DNA of 64,000 nt from Actinopolymorpha rutila. Lineage in GTDB: Bacteria; Actinomycetota; Actinomycetes; Propionibacteriales; Actinopolymorphaceae. Under the pieces are notes generated by a model, which was not told the origin of the DNA, ran no database searches, and saw only the letters and a program-made list of their open reading frames with translations. The stretch is from contig NZ_JACBZH010000001.1 in NCBI RefSeq assembly GCF_013407855.1, positions 6,888,821 to 6,952,820 on the forward strand, given 5' to 3'. A program made the position numbers and the translations under genes. Every line of letters begins with the position of its first letter. Position 1 is the first letter of the stretch. Of this stretch, positions 1-8,389 are shown in pieces.

Positions 1-97
1 TCGTCGACGCGACTCCGGCGAGCACGGCGAGGGCCGCCGCCACCGAAAGAATCCACCAGCGACGTCGCACGACCAGCCCCGCCCAGCGTGCGAGCAT
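1..97 (-). CDS. MMPL/RND-type membrane transporter, N-terminal fragment
   Basis: Reading leftward from an ATG whose first base is 97, the frame stays open to the window edge and gives 32 residues beginning MLARWAGLVVRRRWWILSV, then an Ala/Val/Leu-rich helix. An Arg-rich start followed by one hydrophobic helix is typical of the first segment of actinobacterial MMPL-family exporters. The gene is divergent from a TetR-type regulator with an inverted repeat between them, a common exporter/repressor layout. Only the N-terminus is present, so the family call is an inference; any inner-membrane protein with this start would look similar. Confidence 0.45.
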   Translation of the reverse strand, partial: MLARWAGLVVRRRWWILSVAAALAVLAGVAST

Positions 98-124
98 GGA
101 GACCTCCGGAATGCGGAAAATGTG

Positions 125-151
125 ACGATCCTAAACTTGCTAAAGGATCGT
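125..151. promoter_or_regulatory. Inverted-repeat operator between divergent transporter and TetR genes
   Basis: ACGATCCT (125-132) and AGGATCGT (144-151) form a perfect 8-bp inverted repeat around an 11-nt AT-rich spacer. It lies 28 bp upstream of the transporter start (97) and 26 bp upstream of the TetR ATG (177). TetR repressors usually bind such dyads and regulate themselves and a divergent exporter; binding here is inferred. Confidence 0.5.
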
Positions 152-176
152 AACGAATGACGAGGTGACCAACGAC

Positions 177-1157
177 ATGAGAGCGGCCACATCACCACGT
201 GGTCCCCGTCTGTCCTCGTCCACTCACCCTGCGACTCCCGCCCCCGGTGGCGCCCGGCCGAGCCGCCGGGAGCTGCGCCGGCGAGAGCTCCTCGCCGACA
301 TCGGCGCCGCCGTCCGCGAGCTGGTCGTGGCCGAGGGGCAACCGGCGGTGACCATGGCCGCGGTCGCCGCCCGGTTGGGAGTCACCGCGCCCGCCCTCTA
401 CCGCTACGCGCCGCAGGGACGCACCGGCCTGCTCGACCTGGGCTGCGCGTCGGTCGCGCACGAGGTCAGCGCGGCCCTGCGTGACTACCGGGCCTCGCTG
501 GGCCCCGACCCGCTCGACCAGTCGGTCGGCATCTGCCGGGCGTTCCGCCGCTGGTCGCTGGAGCACCGCGCGGAGTTCGCCCTGCTCTTCGCGCACCCGG
601 CCGACCACCTCAACCAGCTCACGCTTCGCACCGGGACACCGCCCGGCGACGCGGCCGGTGACACGGCCGGCGACGCCGATGGGGACGCCGATGGGGACGC
701 CGATGGCGGCCCCGACGGCGGCCCCGACGGGGGTGTCGAAGCCGAGGTGATCGAGGCCGTCCACGACCTCGCCTGGGTCTTCGAGGAGACGATGCTGCGG
801 CTGTGGGCTGCCCGGCCGTTCAACGTACCCGCCGACGAGACCCTGCCGGCGGCGCTGCGTACCAGCCTCACCGGCTACCGCGACGAGGTGCTCAGCCGCG
901 CCCGGGCGGCCGGCGTCGCCGTCGACTCACTTCCGGTCGCCGCGATCTCCGCCCTGCTGCAGTGCTGGGTACGGGTGTACGGCCTGATCTCGATGGAGAC
1001 GTTCGGACACCTGGCACACATCGGTGGCGACTCCGAGCCGTTGTTCGAGTCCGTACTCGACGAGCTGACCCGCGTCGCCGGCGCGGCTCCGGCTCCCACT
1101 CCCGGGGCCGAGGCGCCGCCGGAGTCAGTCCTCGACGCTGCCTCCGAGAACGAGTGA
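177..1157 (+). CDS. TetR/AcrR-family transcriptional regulator
   Basis: DNA-binding regulator of about 326 residues. Residues ~32-78 form the TetR helix-turn-helix, with the pattern VTMAAVAARLGVTAPALYRYA; the remainder is a helical ligand-binding domain. A GTG at 165 is in frame, but the GAGG at 162-165 overlaps it, so the ATG at 177 (11 nt beyond GAGG) is preferred. Residues ~156-186 are a Gly/Asp-rich insert made of tandem GDAxGD and GDAD units followed by GGPD units, unusual inside a TetR ligand domain and probably a recent repeat expansion in a loop. The 3' end overlaps the convergent thioredoxin/NHL gene by 33 bp. It probably represses itself and the divergent transporter fragment through the dyad at 125-151. 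Confidence 0.85.
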   Translation: MRAATSPRGPRLSSSTHPATPAPGGARPSRRELRRRELLADIGAAVRELVVAEGQPAVTMAAVAARLGVTAPALYRYAPQGRTGLLDLGCASVAHEVSAALRDYRASLGPDPLDQSVGICRAFRRWSLEHRAEFALLFAHPADHLNQLTLRTGTPPGDAAGDTAGDADGDADGDADGGPDGGPDGGVEAEVIEAVHDLAWVFEETMLRLWAARPFNVPADETLPAALRTSLTGYRDEVLSRARAAGVAVDSLPVAAISALLQCWVRVYGLISMETFGHLAHIGGDSEPLFESVLDELTRVAGAAPAPTPGAEAPPESVLDAASENE

Positions 1158-2921
1158 CAGGGTCGCCCCCGCACCCTCGGCCAGCCGGACCGGCACGCCC
1201 CAGTCCTGCTGGTGGATGTGGCACATCGGGTGTTCGGCGTCCGCGTCGCAGCTGGCCGCCGTGGCCGCCACGTGCAGGACACCGTCGCCGACGGCGGCGT
1301 CCAGGACCAGCCGCCGGCTGAGGTCGGTGCCACTGCCCTCCCCCTCGCGCAGCAACGCCGGCGGGGTCGCGGACACGAACAACCGGGTCGCCGGGCCGGC
1401 GGTGTCGTCCAGCTTCTGCCCCGGCGGCGGCTCGAACTCCACCAGCAGCTCCACCGCGCCGGGCGCGACCGTCGTCACCGGGCGCTGGGTCTGGTGGGCG
1501 AACTCACGTACGGATCGCACCTGCCCACCGAGCGGGAACCTCGCCACCCGGCGCGCGGCGGACTCCACCACGACCAGCGTGTCCCCGTCGACCACGGCGC
1601 CGCTCGGCTCGACCAGGCCGGCGAGCAGGGTCGTCACCGTGTTCGCCGCGGGGTCGTACCGGCGGACCGCGCCGTTGTAGGTGTCGAGGACCGCGACCGA
1701 GTCGTCGGGCAGCACCGTCACCCCGAGCGGGTGCTGCAGCAAGGCCTGGCCGGCCGAACCGTCCCGCAGGCCGAAGTCGAACAGGCCGGTGCCCACCACC
1801 GTGTGCACCTCGCCGTCCTCGACGTAGCGCAGGGCGGAGGTCTCGGCGTCGGCCAGCCACAGCCGGCGCCCGTCAGCGGAAACCGCGAGGCCGGACGTCT
1901 GGGCGAACCACGCCTCCGGCAGCGGCCCGTCGGCCAGCCCCTCGTTGGTCGTACCCGCGACCGGACGCACCTCCCGGCTCGCCGGGTCGAACGTCCACAG
2001 CTGGTGGATCCCCGCCATCGCCACCCAGACCTGACCGGCGTACCACGCCACGTCCCAGGGGCTGGACAACGCGCCCACCCCGTCGCCGCGCATCCACTGC
2101 GTGCCGTTGCCGGCGAGGGTGTGCACCTGACCGGTCGACAGGCTTACGCCGCGCAGGGCGTGGTTGGCGGTGTCGGCGACCACCACGTCGTACCCCGCGG
2201 CCGCGGCGACCTCGGGCGGAAGGAGACACAGGCCGTTCGGCTCGCGGAAGGCCGCCTCGTGCTGGCCGCCGTCGAGGAAGCCGCGCTCGCCGGTGCCGAT
2301 CCGGTGGACAACGGTCTCCAGGTCGGGCGCCAGGACGGCCAGGCTGTGCGCGCCCGCGTCGGCCACCAGCAGGTTGCCGTCGGGCAGCGGGACCGCCTTG
2401 GCGGGGAAGCGCAGCGCGGTGTCCGGCGGGGGCGGCGGGACGTACGGCGAGGAGTCCCTGCGCAGGGTCGCCCGGGCGTCGTGGGCGGGGACGAGTTCGG
2501 CCAGCAGGGCGTCCAGCGCGTGGGCGTGGCCCTCGCCGGAGTACTGCGCGACGACGTACCCCTCCGGGTCGACCAGCGTGAGCGTCGGCCAGGCCCGCGC
2601 GGTGTACGCCTGCCAGGTGGTCAGGTCCGGGTCGTCGAGAACCGGGTGGCGGACGGCGTACCGCTCGATCGCGGACCGGACGGCCACCTCCTCCGCCTCG
2701 TGGGCGAACTTCGGCGAATGCACGCCCACCACGACCAGCACGTCGGAGTACTTCTCCTCCAGCGGCCGCAGCTCGTCCAGGACGTGCAGGCAGTTGACAC
2801 AACAAAAAGTCCAGAAATCCAGCAGCAGGAAGCGCCCCCGGAAGTCGGCCAGCTCGTACTCCCGACCGCCGGTGTTCAGCCAGCCACCACGTCCGACCAG
2901 CTCAGGGGCACGTATCCGCAT
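1125..2921 (-). CDS. Thioredoxin-like protein with NHL-repeat propeller
   Basis: About 598 residues. Residues ~15-150 are a thioredoxin-like fold with the redox pair in FWTFCCVNC (C41-V-N-C44). Residues ~165-440 hold repeated NHL/beta-propeller strands (LPDGNLLVADAG, PNGLCLLP, DTANHALRG, SSPWDVAW, HPLGVTVLPD). The C-terminal ~120 residues are an additional beta-rich domain. This architecture matches the NHL-domain thioredoxin family, related to the vertebrate NHLRC2 type; the substrate is unknown. No signal peptide is visible, so it is probably cytoplasmic. An in-frame TTG at 2930 exists, but the AGTAGG upstream fits the ATG at 2921. It overlaps the TetR gene tail to tail. Confidence 0.88.
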   Translation of the reverse strand: MRIRAPELVGRGGWLNTGGREYELADFRGRFLLLDFWTFCCVNCLHVLDELRPLEEKYSDVLVVVGVHSPKFAHEAEEVAVRSAIERYAVRHPVLDDPDLTTWQAYTARAWPTLTLVDPEGYVVAQYSGEGHAHALDALLAELVPAHDARATLRRDSSPYVPPPPPDTALRFPAKAVPLPDGNLLVADAGAHSLAVLAPDLETVVHRIGTGERGFLDGGQHEAAFREPNGLCLLPPEVAAAAGYDVVVADTANHALRGVSLSTGQVHTLAGNGTQWMRGDGVGALSSPWDVAWYAGQVWVAMAGIHQLWTFDPASREVRPVAGTTNEGLADGPLPEAWFAQTSGLAVSADGRRLWLADAETSALRYVEDGEVHTVVGTGLFDFGLRDGSAGQALLQHPLGVTVLPDDSVAVLDTYNGAVRRYDPAANTVTTLLAGLVEPSGAVVDGDTLVVVESAARRVARFPLGGQVRSVREFAHQTQRPVTTVAPGAVELLVEFEPPPGQKLDDTAGPATRLFVSATPPALLREGEGSGTDLSRRLVLDAAVGDGVLHVAATAASCDADAEHPMCHIHQQDWGVPVRLAEGAGATLSLVLGGSVED

Positions 2922-3222
2922 GCCGCTCAACCTACTTGACCAGGTGAGCGACCATATGTCCCGCCTGGCGGGATGCTCGGGCCTCGCCGCTCGGGGGCTC
3001 CGGGCTCAGGCGCGCCCCGACGGCGTGTGAGCGCGGACAGGTGGGGCCGCCGACGGCTTTCCACAGGCGGTCGTTGTCCACAGGTCGGCGCCCGCAGGAC
3101 CTCGGCCGGAGGGTCCGGCCGACTACAGTGCCCGTTGGTCTTTGCCGAGCCGGTCCAGTGCGACAGGGGCTCGGTCTTCGGGTGCTGGTCGAGCGAGAAC
3201 GAGCGGGAAGAGGTGTGCGCCG
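2922..3222. other. Intergenic region with two DnaA-box-like sites
   Basis: This 301-bp gap between divergent genes carries no coding frame I believe in. It contains TTTCCACAG (3058-3066) and TTGTCCACA (3074-3082), the latter an exact actinobacterial DnaA-box consensus, 16 bp apart. A GCGGGAAGAGG ribosome-binding site for the lipoprotein lies at about 3203-3213. No clear -10/-35 was recognised. Confidence 0.4.
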
Positions 3223-3867
3223 ATGTCGCGAGCCGGGAGAGCGGGTTGGCTCGTGCTGGTAGCGACCGGAGCGCTGCTCGCCGGATGCGGAGCGCCCGGG
3301 GTGCACCCGGTGAGTCTCGCCGAGCGCCCGCCGAAGGCTCCGCCGAGCCGCTCGCCCCAGCCCGGCGAACCGTCCACGTCGACGCCTGATCCCACGCCGA
3401 CGGGGAAGCAGGAGTCACCCTCCTCCGGCACCCTGCAGGTGACCTGCGCGACTCTCGCGTTCACGTTGCCGTCGTCGTGGACGGCGAAGGACACGACGGA
3501 CGGCGCGACCTACACCGTGTCCGCCGACGCCGGCGGCGGAGAGGTGAGTGTGTCCGGGAGGTACTACACGGGTGAGCGGGCGCAGCAGTCGCAGGAGGAC
3601 CTGCGGGCGGTCGTACGCGGCACCGACGGTGTGACCCTGCAACGCGACACCGACAACCAGGTCGTCGGCAAGCTGAGCGTGCAGCGCGGCACCGAGTGGC
3701 GTTATGCGCAGGCCTTTCCCGACGTACGGAGCGAGGTCGTGAAGATCACCTACGCCCCGGCCGACGGCGCCTCCGACGAAGCGGTCAGCCAGACGACCGA
3801 CCTGTTGCAGAACGCCGTCGGCAAGCTGGAGATCACCGACCCCGGCAGGTGTGACCAGGGCAATTAG
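3223..3867 (+). CDS. Secreted lipoprotein of unknown function
   Basis: Predicted cell-surface lipoprotein of 214 residues. It begins MSRAGRAGWLVLVATGALLAGC, a classical lipoprotein signal with lipobox LLAGC and lipidated Cys22. A Pro/Ser/Thr-rich linker (~residues 38-70) follows. The ~140-residue globular domain starts around TLQVTCATLAFTLPSSW; its pattern (CxxLxFxLPSxW, amphipathic strands, a late helix ending LLQNAVGKLEI) recalls small PsbP/LpqN-like lipoproteins, but I do not assign it to a family. The frame is open upstream to 3142, but only the 3223 ATG gives a signal peptide and has a purine-rich RBS. It is a single gene, followed by a strong hairpin. Confidence 0.8.
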   Translation: MSRAGRAGWLVLVATGALLAGCGAPGVHPVSLAERPPKAPPSRSPQPGEPSTSTPDPTPTGKQESPSSGTLQVTCATLAFTLPSSWTAKDTTDGATYTVSADAGGGEVSVSGRYYTGERAQQSQEDLRAVVRGTDGVTLQRDTDNQVVGKLSVQRGTEWRYAQAFPDVRSEVVKITYAPADGASDEAVSQTTDLLQNAVGKLEITDPGRCDQGN

Positions 3868-3896
3868 GGTCCCCGCAACAGTCTGGCCTGCGACGA

Positions 3897-3929
3897 CCGC
3901 GGGGCGGACCCGAAGAGTCCGCCCCGCGG
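3897..3929. terminator. Hairpin terminator between convergent genes
   Basis: CCGCGGGGCGGAC (3897-3909) pairs perfectly with GTCCGCCCCGCGG (3917-3929) across a 7-nt loop. The 13-bp GC stem sits between the lipoprotein stop (3867) and the convergent aldo/keto reductase stop (3973). There is no T-run, as is usual in actinobacteria, so it may serve both directions. Confidence 0.75.
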
Positions 3930-3972
3930 TCACACGCTCAGCTCGACCCGGTCCTCAGATCGGGCTCGGTGC

Positions 3973-4842
3973 TCAGATCGGCATAGACACGAACGGCGAG
4001 GCGTACGCATCGACCTTGTCCAGGCGCCCGGCGATCTGCTCGCTGCCGAGCGCGGCACGGTCCTTCTCGCCCTGGATGAGCTTGGACAGCAACCGCACCT
4101 CGCCGGCGGTGGCGATGCCGGTGATCTGCGGGTGGGAGAGCACCCACGCCAGCGCGGCGGTGATGTTGTCCTGGTCGTCCAGCGGCTCGTACCACGTGGT
4201 GTAACGGTGGTCGTCCTCGGTCCAGGTGCGCCGGGCGACCGTCTTGATGATCATCAGGCCGGCGTCCACCCGCTGCGTCTCGGCCGCCAGCTCCTGCCAC
4301 GCGTTGTAGTAGGTCTCGTCGCGGCCGAGGGCGTAGTTGAGCGGGGTGAGCACGGTGTCGAACGGGAACCTCCGCAGCGCCTCGCGGTGAGTGGCAGGCG
4401 CCTCGTGGCCGTGTCCGGTGATCCCGATGTGGGAGACCAGGCCCTCGTCGCGAGCCCGGATCGCCGCCTCCAGCGCGCCACCGGTGCCGGTCGCCTTGTC
4501 CAGCTCCTCGCGGTCACCGACCGCGTGCAGCTGGATCAGGTCGAGCCGGTCGGTCTGCAGGCGCTCCAGCGAGCTGTTGATCTGTGCCCACGCCGCCTCG
4601 CGCTCCCGCTCGCCGGTCTTGGTGGCGAGGAAGATCTGGTCGCGAATGCGCGGCATCCACGGGCCCAGCCGCAGCTCTGCGTCGCCGTAGCTCGCCGCCG
4701 TGTCGAAGTGGTTGATGCCCGCGTCCAGCGCCTCCTGGATCGACGCGTCGGCGACGTCCTGGGTCACCTCGGCCAGCGCCGCCGCGCCGTAGATGAGGAC
4801 GCTGCTCTGGTGTTCGAGCCGTCCGAGCCGCCGCTTTTCCAT
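3973..4842 (-). CDS. Aldo/keto reductase family oxidoreductase
   Basis: NAD(P)H-dependent oxidoreductase of 289 residues with the TIM-barrel AKR signature. The catalytic tetrad is visible as D47 and Y52 in NHFDTAASYGDAE, K75 in FLATKTGER and H106 in LIQLHAV. The start at 4842 is chosen because GGAG lies 12-15 nt upstream and the protein then begins MEKRRLGRL, the normal AKR start; the frame extends to 4890 without support. The physiological substrate cannot be read from the sequence. It lies downstream of paaN on the same strand with a 170-bp gap, so it could be cotranscribed, but a separate promoter is equally possible. Confidence 0.9.
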   Translation of the reverse strand: MEKRRLGRLEHQSSVLIYGAAALAEVTQDVADASIQEALDAGINHFDTAASYGDAELRLGPWMPRIRDQIFLATKTGEREREAAWAQINSSLERLQTDRLDLIQLHAVGDREELDKATGTGGALEAAIRARDEGLVSHIGITGHGHEAPATHREALRRFPFDTVLTPLNYALGRDETYYNAWQELAAETQRVDAGLMIIKTVARRTWTEDDHRYTTWYEPLDDQDNITAALAWVLSHPQITGIATAGEVRLLSKLIQGEKDRAALGSEQIAGRLDKVDAYASPFVSMPI

Positions 4843-5012
4843 GGTGAGCTCCGCTCCATGAGTCTGGACACATCCGTGCGCCCGCACCACCTTCGTGCCC
4901 CGGGCACGGCGTTCACTCTACGGCGGTGGGCCGCCATACGCTGTGGCCACGCCTGGCCAATGGAAGGCCGCGCGACCGGACCATTTCCGGAAACCTCGCC
5001 GGAAGGCCTGCG

Positions 5013-6683
5013 TCAGGCCGGGGCCGGCCGACGGCTCTGCACGATCCGGAACCGGCCGGTCACATACGCCGCGTCGACGTAGGCGGCGTTGGCGGCCGGG
5101 TTGCCGCCGGTGCCGTGGTAGTCGCTGAACGCCGCCGACTGGTTGACGTACACCCCGGCGGTGAGGTTTTCCGACAACGCGACCCCCACGTCCAGCGCGA
5201 CCTCCCGGGCGGCGTCCAGGACCTGTTCGGAGGTGGAGTACACCGCCGCGGTCATCGCCCCGCGCTCGTGGCCGAGCCGGCGCACCAGGTCCAGCGACTC
5301 GCGGGTGTCGGCCGTCCGGACCAGGAACGTCACCGGGCCGAAGCACTCCCGGCCGTACGTACGGTCGACCGCGTCGTCCTCGGCATCCGCGTCGACCGCC
5401 ACGATCGCCGGTGTACGGACCACCGCGTCCGGGTGCGCGGGATGGGTCAGCGCCCGCGACTCCAGCACCACCTCGCCGAGGTCCGCGGCCCGGTCCACCC
5501 GGCCGAGCACGTCGTCGTTGACGATCGCGCCGAGGAGCTCGACCGCCCGGCCCTCGTCGGCGAGCAGCTTGTCGATCGCCGCGGCGAGTCCCGCGCCGAC
5601 GTCGGCGAAGCTCTTGTGGCCCTCGTCGGTCTCGATCCCGCCCGCCGGCACGTAGATGTTCTGCGAGGTCGTGCACATCTGCCCGGAGTACAGCGACAGT
5701 GTGAACGCGAGGTTGGCGGTGAGCCCGCGGAAGGAGTCGGTGGAGTCGATCACCACCGGGTTGACGCCGGACTTCTCGGTACAAACGAGCGCCTGGGTGG
5801 CATGCGACTCCAGCCAGCTGCCGAACTCCCCCGACCCGGTGAAGTCGACGATCCGCACCTCCGGGCGGGTGGCGAGGTCCCTGGCCAGGCCGGCGCCTTC
5901 GGCCTCGGCGGCGAGGGTGGTCAGATGCGGGTCGAAGCCGCGCTCGGCCAGCACCTCCTGGCAGACCTGGACGGTGATGGCCAGTGGGAGCACGGCACGC
6001 GGGTGCGGCTTCACCACGACCGGGTTGCCGGTGACCAGGGACGCGAACAGGCCGGGGTAGGAGTTCCAGGTGGGGAACGTCGTACACCCGATCACCACCG
6101 CCACCCCGCGGGGGACGACGGTGAACGTCTTCTGGACCCGCACCGGGTCGCCCTTGGCCGGGCGTTCCCACACCATCGTCGCCGGGTGCCGGGTCATCTC
6201 CGTGTGGGCGAACGCCACCGCCTCCAGCGCCCGGTCCAGCGCGTGGGTCCCGCCGGCCTGGAAGGCCATCACGAACGCCTGGCCGGTGGTGGCCATCACG
6301 GCGTTCGCGAGCTCGAAGACCCGCCGGTGCAGCCGCTGCAGGATCTCCAGCGTCACCTCGACCCGGGTGTCGGGGCCGGCGTCGCGCCACTGGGTCATGC
6401 CGGCCCGGGCGGCGGCGAGCAGGTCGTCCAGGCCACCGGCGTCCACCTGTGGATAACGCACGCCGAGCGGGATGCCGAACGGCGACTTCTCGGTGGCCAC
6501 GGAGCCGTCGGAGCCCGGCGTGCTGACCGGGAAGGTCCGGCCCTGCCACGCCTCGAACGCCCGCTGGCCCTCAGCGGCCGCGTCCGGTCCGTAGACACGC
6601 GGGCTCGGGGATTCGGGGAACGCGGAGAAGTAGCCGCGGGTACGGATGGCGGCGACGGCCTGGTCGAGAGTGTCGGCATCCAC
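5013..6683 (-). CDS. paaN: Phenylacetic acid degradation protein PaaN (aldehyde dehydrogenase)
   Basis: Aldehyde dehydrogenase superfamily protein of 556 residues, of the stand-alone PaaN type. In phenylacetate catabolism PaaN/PaaZ-type enzymes oxidise the ring-opened semialdehyde CoA intermediate. The start region (TRGYFSAFPESPSPRVYG), the stretch GIPLGVRYPQVDAGGLDDLL and the ALDH nucleophile region SGQMCTTSQNIYVP (Cys337) are characteristic. It starts with GTG at 6683. A perfect DnaA box (TGTGGATAA, 6448-6456) lies inside the coding region. A PaaH-like dehydrogenase is found 2.6 kb away on the other strand, beyond a toxin cassette, so the two paa genes flank an apparent insertion. No paaABCDE genes are in the window. 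Confidence 0.85.
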   Translation of the reverse strand: MDADTLDQAVAAIRTRGYFSAFPESPSPRVYGPDAAAEGQRAFEAWQGRTFPVSTPGSDGSVATEKSPFGIPLGVRYPQVDAGGLDDLLAAARAGMTQWRDAGPDTRVEVTLEILQRLHRRVFELANAVMATTGQAFVMAFQAGGTHALDRALEAVAFAHTEMTRHPATMVWERPAKGDPVRVQKTFTVVPRGVAVVIGCTTFPTWNSYPGLFASLVTGNPVVVKPHPRAVLPLAITVQVCQEVLAERGFDPHLTTLAAEAEGAGLARDLATRPEVRIVDFTGSGEFGSWLESHATQALVCTEKSGVNPVVIDSTDSFRGLTANLAFTLSLYSGQMCTTSQNIYVPAGGIETDEGHKSFADVGAGLAAAIDKLLADEGRAVELLGAIVNDDVLGRVDRAADLGEVVLESRALTHPAHPDAVVRTPAIVAVDADAEDDAVDRTYGRECFGPVTFLVRTADTRESLDLVRRLGHERGAMTAAVYSTSEQVLDAAREVALDVGVALSENLTAGVYVNQSAAFSDYHGTGGNPAANAAYVDAAYVTGRFRIVQSRRPAPA

Positions 6684-6761
6684 GGCGTCAGCGTAGGCGC
6701 TCGGAGGCCTCCCCGGCGCGCATTGCGCGGGCGCGTTCCGGCGCCGGCTGGGACCCGACCG

Positions 6762-7475
6762 CTATCCCTCGTGCATGCGTTGCCGGACCGAGCGGAGCTT
6801 GGGGCCGAGCAGTGCCAGGACGTCCCCACCCGGGTCCTCGGCGCGGGGGAGGTTCTCCACGAAGGACGCGCCGATGAGTTCGTCGACCTGGTAGTCGTGG
6901 CCGTACTCGCTCTCCAGCCTGTCGATCACCGCCCGCGCCCGGGCCTCGAGACCCGGGTCGTCCGACCCCGCCCACTCGACGACCTGCGGAGTCACCTCTC
7001 CCAGGAACAGGTGCGGCAGAAGCTCGTCGTAGAAGTCGAGGTGATCGCGCAGGACGGGCTCGAGCTCAGGCACCGCCCGCACCAACCGATCGACCAGCCC
7101 GGCCTCCGGACGGTTCGCTCCGGACCCGGCGGCCTTCGCCGCGGCACGCAGCTTCGGACCGAGCACGTCGAGCGCCCCGGCCCGCCGGCCGTCCGGGCTC
7201 GGGAAGTGGGCGAGGAACGCACTCGAGACCAGGCGGTCGGTGTCGGAGTCCGCGCCGAACCGGCTCTCCAGGTAGTCGGCGATCTGGCGAGCCTGCGCGA
7301 CCCTCGCGGGATCACCGGACAGGTAGCCGGCGACGACCCGGAACGCGAGCGTGCGCAGGAACGCGTGCGCGGCCTGGTCGGGGTATTCCCGCTGGTGTTC
7401 GGACCACATGTCCCGCAACGCGGGCACCGCCAGCACCAGTTGGTCGACCAACGTCTCGGCGTCCTGCGCCATCAT
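6762..7475 (-). CDS. Tandem-duplicated immunity-like protein (DUF7674-like)
   Basis: A 237-residue acidic helical protein made of two related halves, residues ~6-112 and ~120-232. Each has the order LVD-LV-AVP-L, a central ALDH-like leucine pattern, IA/ID-LES, then SAFLAHFPSPD or ASFVENLPRAED, and ends VLGPKLR or LLGPKLR. The pattern resembles the DUF7674 group of putative immunity proteins (from memory, not searched). It starts at the end of the toxin-domain gene: the ATG at 7475 overlaps that stop as ATGA, with AGGGGA six nt upstream; an in-frame ATG at 7481 is an alternative. Last gene of the leftward cassette from 9141. Likely role, inferred: neutralises the toxin encoded just upstream. 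Confidence 0.7.
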   Translation of the reverse strand: MMAQDAETLVDQLVLAVPALRDMWSEHQREYPDQAAHAFLRTLAFRVVAGYLSGDPARVAQARQIADYLESRFGADSDTDRLVSSAFLAHFPSPDGRRAGALDVLGPKLRAAAKAAGSGANRPEAGLVDRLVRAVPELEPVLRDHLDFYDELLPHLFLGEVTPQVVEWAGSDDPGLEARARAVIDRLESEYGHDYQVDELIGASFVENLPRAEDPGGDVLALLGPKLRSVRQRMHEG

Positions 7476-7897
7476 CCCCATCCCCTGCCGAACGCGTCAC
7501 CGAACCGCCGGAGCAGGTCCTCGGCGATCGCCCGGTCGGCTGCCGAAGTGTTCGGACTGTCGATGATCTTCTGGAGGCCGCGCATGCTCTCGATCGACTT
7601 CTGCATGTGGAAGATCCCGTTGGAGGGGCGACCGGTCAGAATCTCGTTACGCAAGGCGTCGAAAGTGGTCCCGTCCCCTGCCGTGCCGGACTTCCCGGCG
7701 TGCTTCCAGATGTTATCAATGATGTTCTTCAGCCTGGGGTTGGTGGCGTTGGGCTTCGGGGGCGCCGGCCGCTTCGGGATGTCGACGTTCCTTATTCGAC
7801 GGACGTTCTTGACCTTGGGCAGGACCTCCTTGGCCCCTTTGGCGATCTTGCCCTTCGCGTCCTTCGCCAGCCCGGCGAGCACTCTGGCCTTACCCAA
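7472..7897 (-). CDS. Polymorphic-toxin C-terminal domain on a separate overlapping frame
   Basis: A 141-residue protein. Residues 1-50 are Lys/Pro-rich, linker-like. Residues ~53-140 form a compact domain with GDGTTFDALRNEI, TGRPSNGIFHMQKS and AIAEDLL. This set (GTTxDAxRNE, FHxxK, DRxxAxxLLxD) is typical of a toxin module at the ends of Rhs and ESX-secreted polymorphic toxins; I recall it as toxin type 28, probably a nuclease, but cannot confirm. It starts with TTG at 7897, eight bases inside the end of the CpnT-like gene, preceded by GGAGGT at five nt, so translational coupling looks genuine. The usual arrangement is one fused protein. Its stop overlaps the immunity-like gene. Confidence 0.65.
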   Translation of the reverse strand: MGKARVLAGLAKDAKGKIAKGAKEVLPKVKNVRRIRNVDIPKRPAPPKPNATNPRLKNIIDNIWKHAGKSGTAGDGTTFDALRNEILTGRPSNGIFHMQKSIESMRGLQKIIDSPNTSAADRAIAEDLLRRFGDAFGRGWG

Positions 7898-8387
7898 GGA
7901 GCACCTCCAGCGCCTGACCTATCAGGAGGTTGATGATCCGGCTGAAGATCTCCTTGAACACCGGGATCTCCAGCAGGGAGGCGCCGAACGTGATGGCCGC
8001 GGTGGCGATGGCCTGGGCAATGGCGATGACGAGCAGGACGAGCTGGGTGATGACCCAGATCTTCAGCATCAGGACGACGAGAGCACAGACCAGGATCAGC
8101 GCCCCGACGACCACCACGCCCGTGGCGTCCTTCTGCAGGGTGTCGAGGGCGTCCTCGGCCTTTCCCCACGCCTCCTTGAACGCGTTCACGTCGTCGCCCT
8201 TGTTGTGCGTCCACACCTGCTCCGCGGCTCGCTGGGCGTCGGTCACCACACCGTCGAGCTTGGACTGCAGGCTCACCCACGCCTGGCCGAGTTGCATCAG
8301 TCGCACTTCGTCGGCGTCCGGCCACAGATAACCGAGCTCACTCAGCACGGAGACGAGTGGCCCGGGAAGGTCGAGTCCGTGTGCCAT
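7890..8387 (-). CDS. CpnT-like / WXG-type secretion N-terminal domain protein
   Basis: A 165-residue protein. Residues ~1-95 match the N-terminal module of CpnT/TNT-type ESX toxins: LGYLWPDADEVRLMQLGQAW followed by helices with DAFKEAWGKAED-like spacing. Residues ~90-150 contain two strongly hydrophobic helices (VVVVGALILVCALVVLML; WVITQLVLLVIAIAQAIAT). This module normally continues into a toxin in the same polypeptide, but here the frame ends at EVLLG and the toxin follows in the +1 frame. It starts two bases after the EspC-like gene. Probable role: carrier for type VII secretion of the toxin; no ESX core genes are present in the window. Confidence 0.7.
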   Translation of the reverse strand: MAHGLDLPGPLVSVLSELGYLWPDADEVRLMQLGQAWVSLQSKLDGVVTDAQRAAEQVWTHNKGDDVNAFKEAWGKAEDALDTLQKDATGVVVVGALILVCALVVLMLKIWVITQLVLLVIAIAQAIATAAITFGASLLEIPVFKEIFSRIINLLIGQALEVLLG

Positions 8388-8389
8388 CG

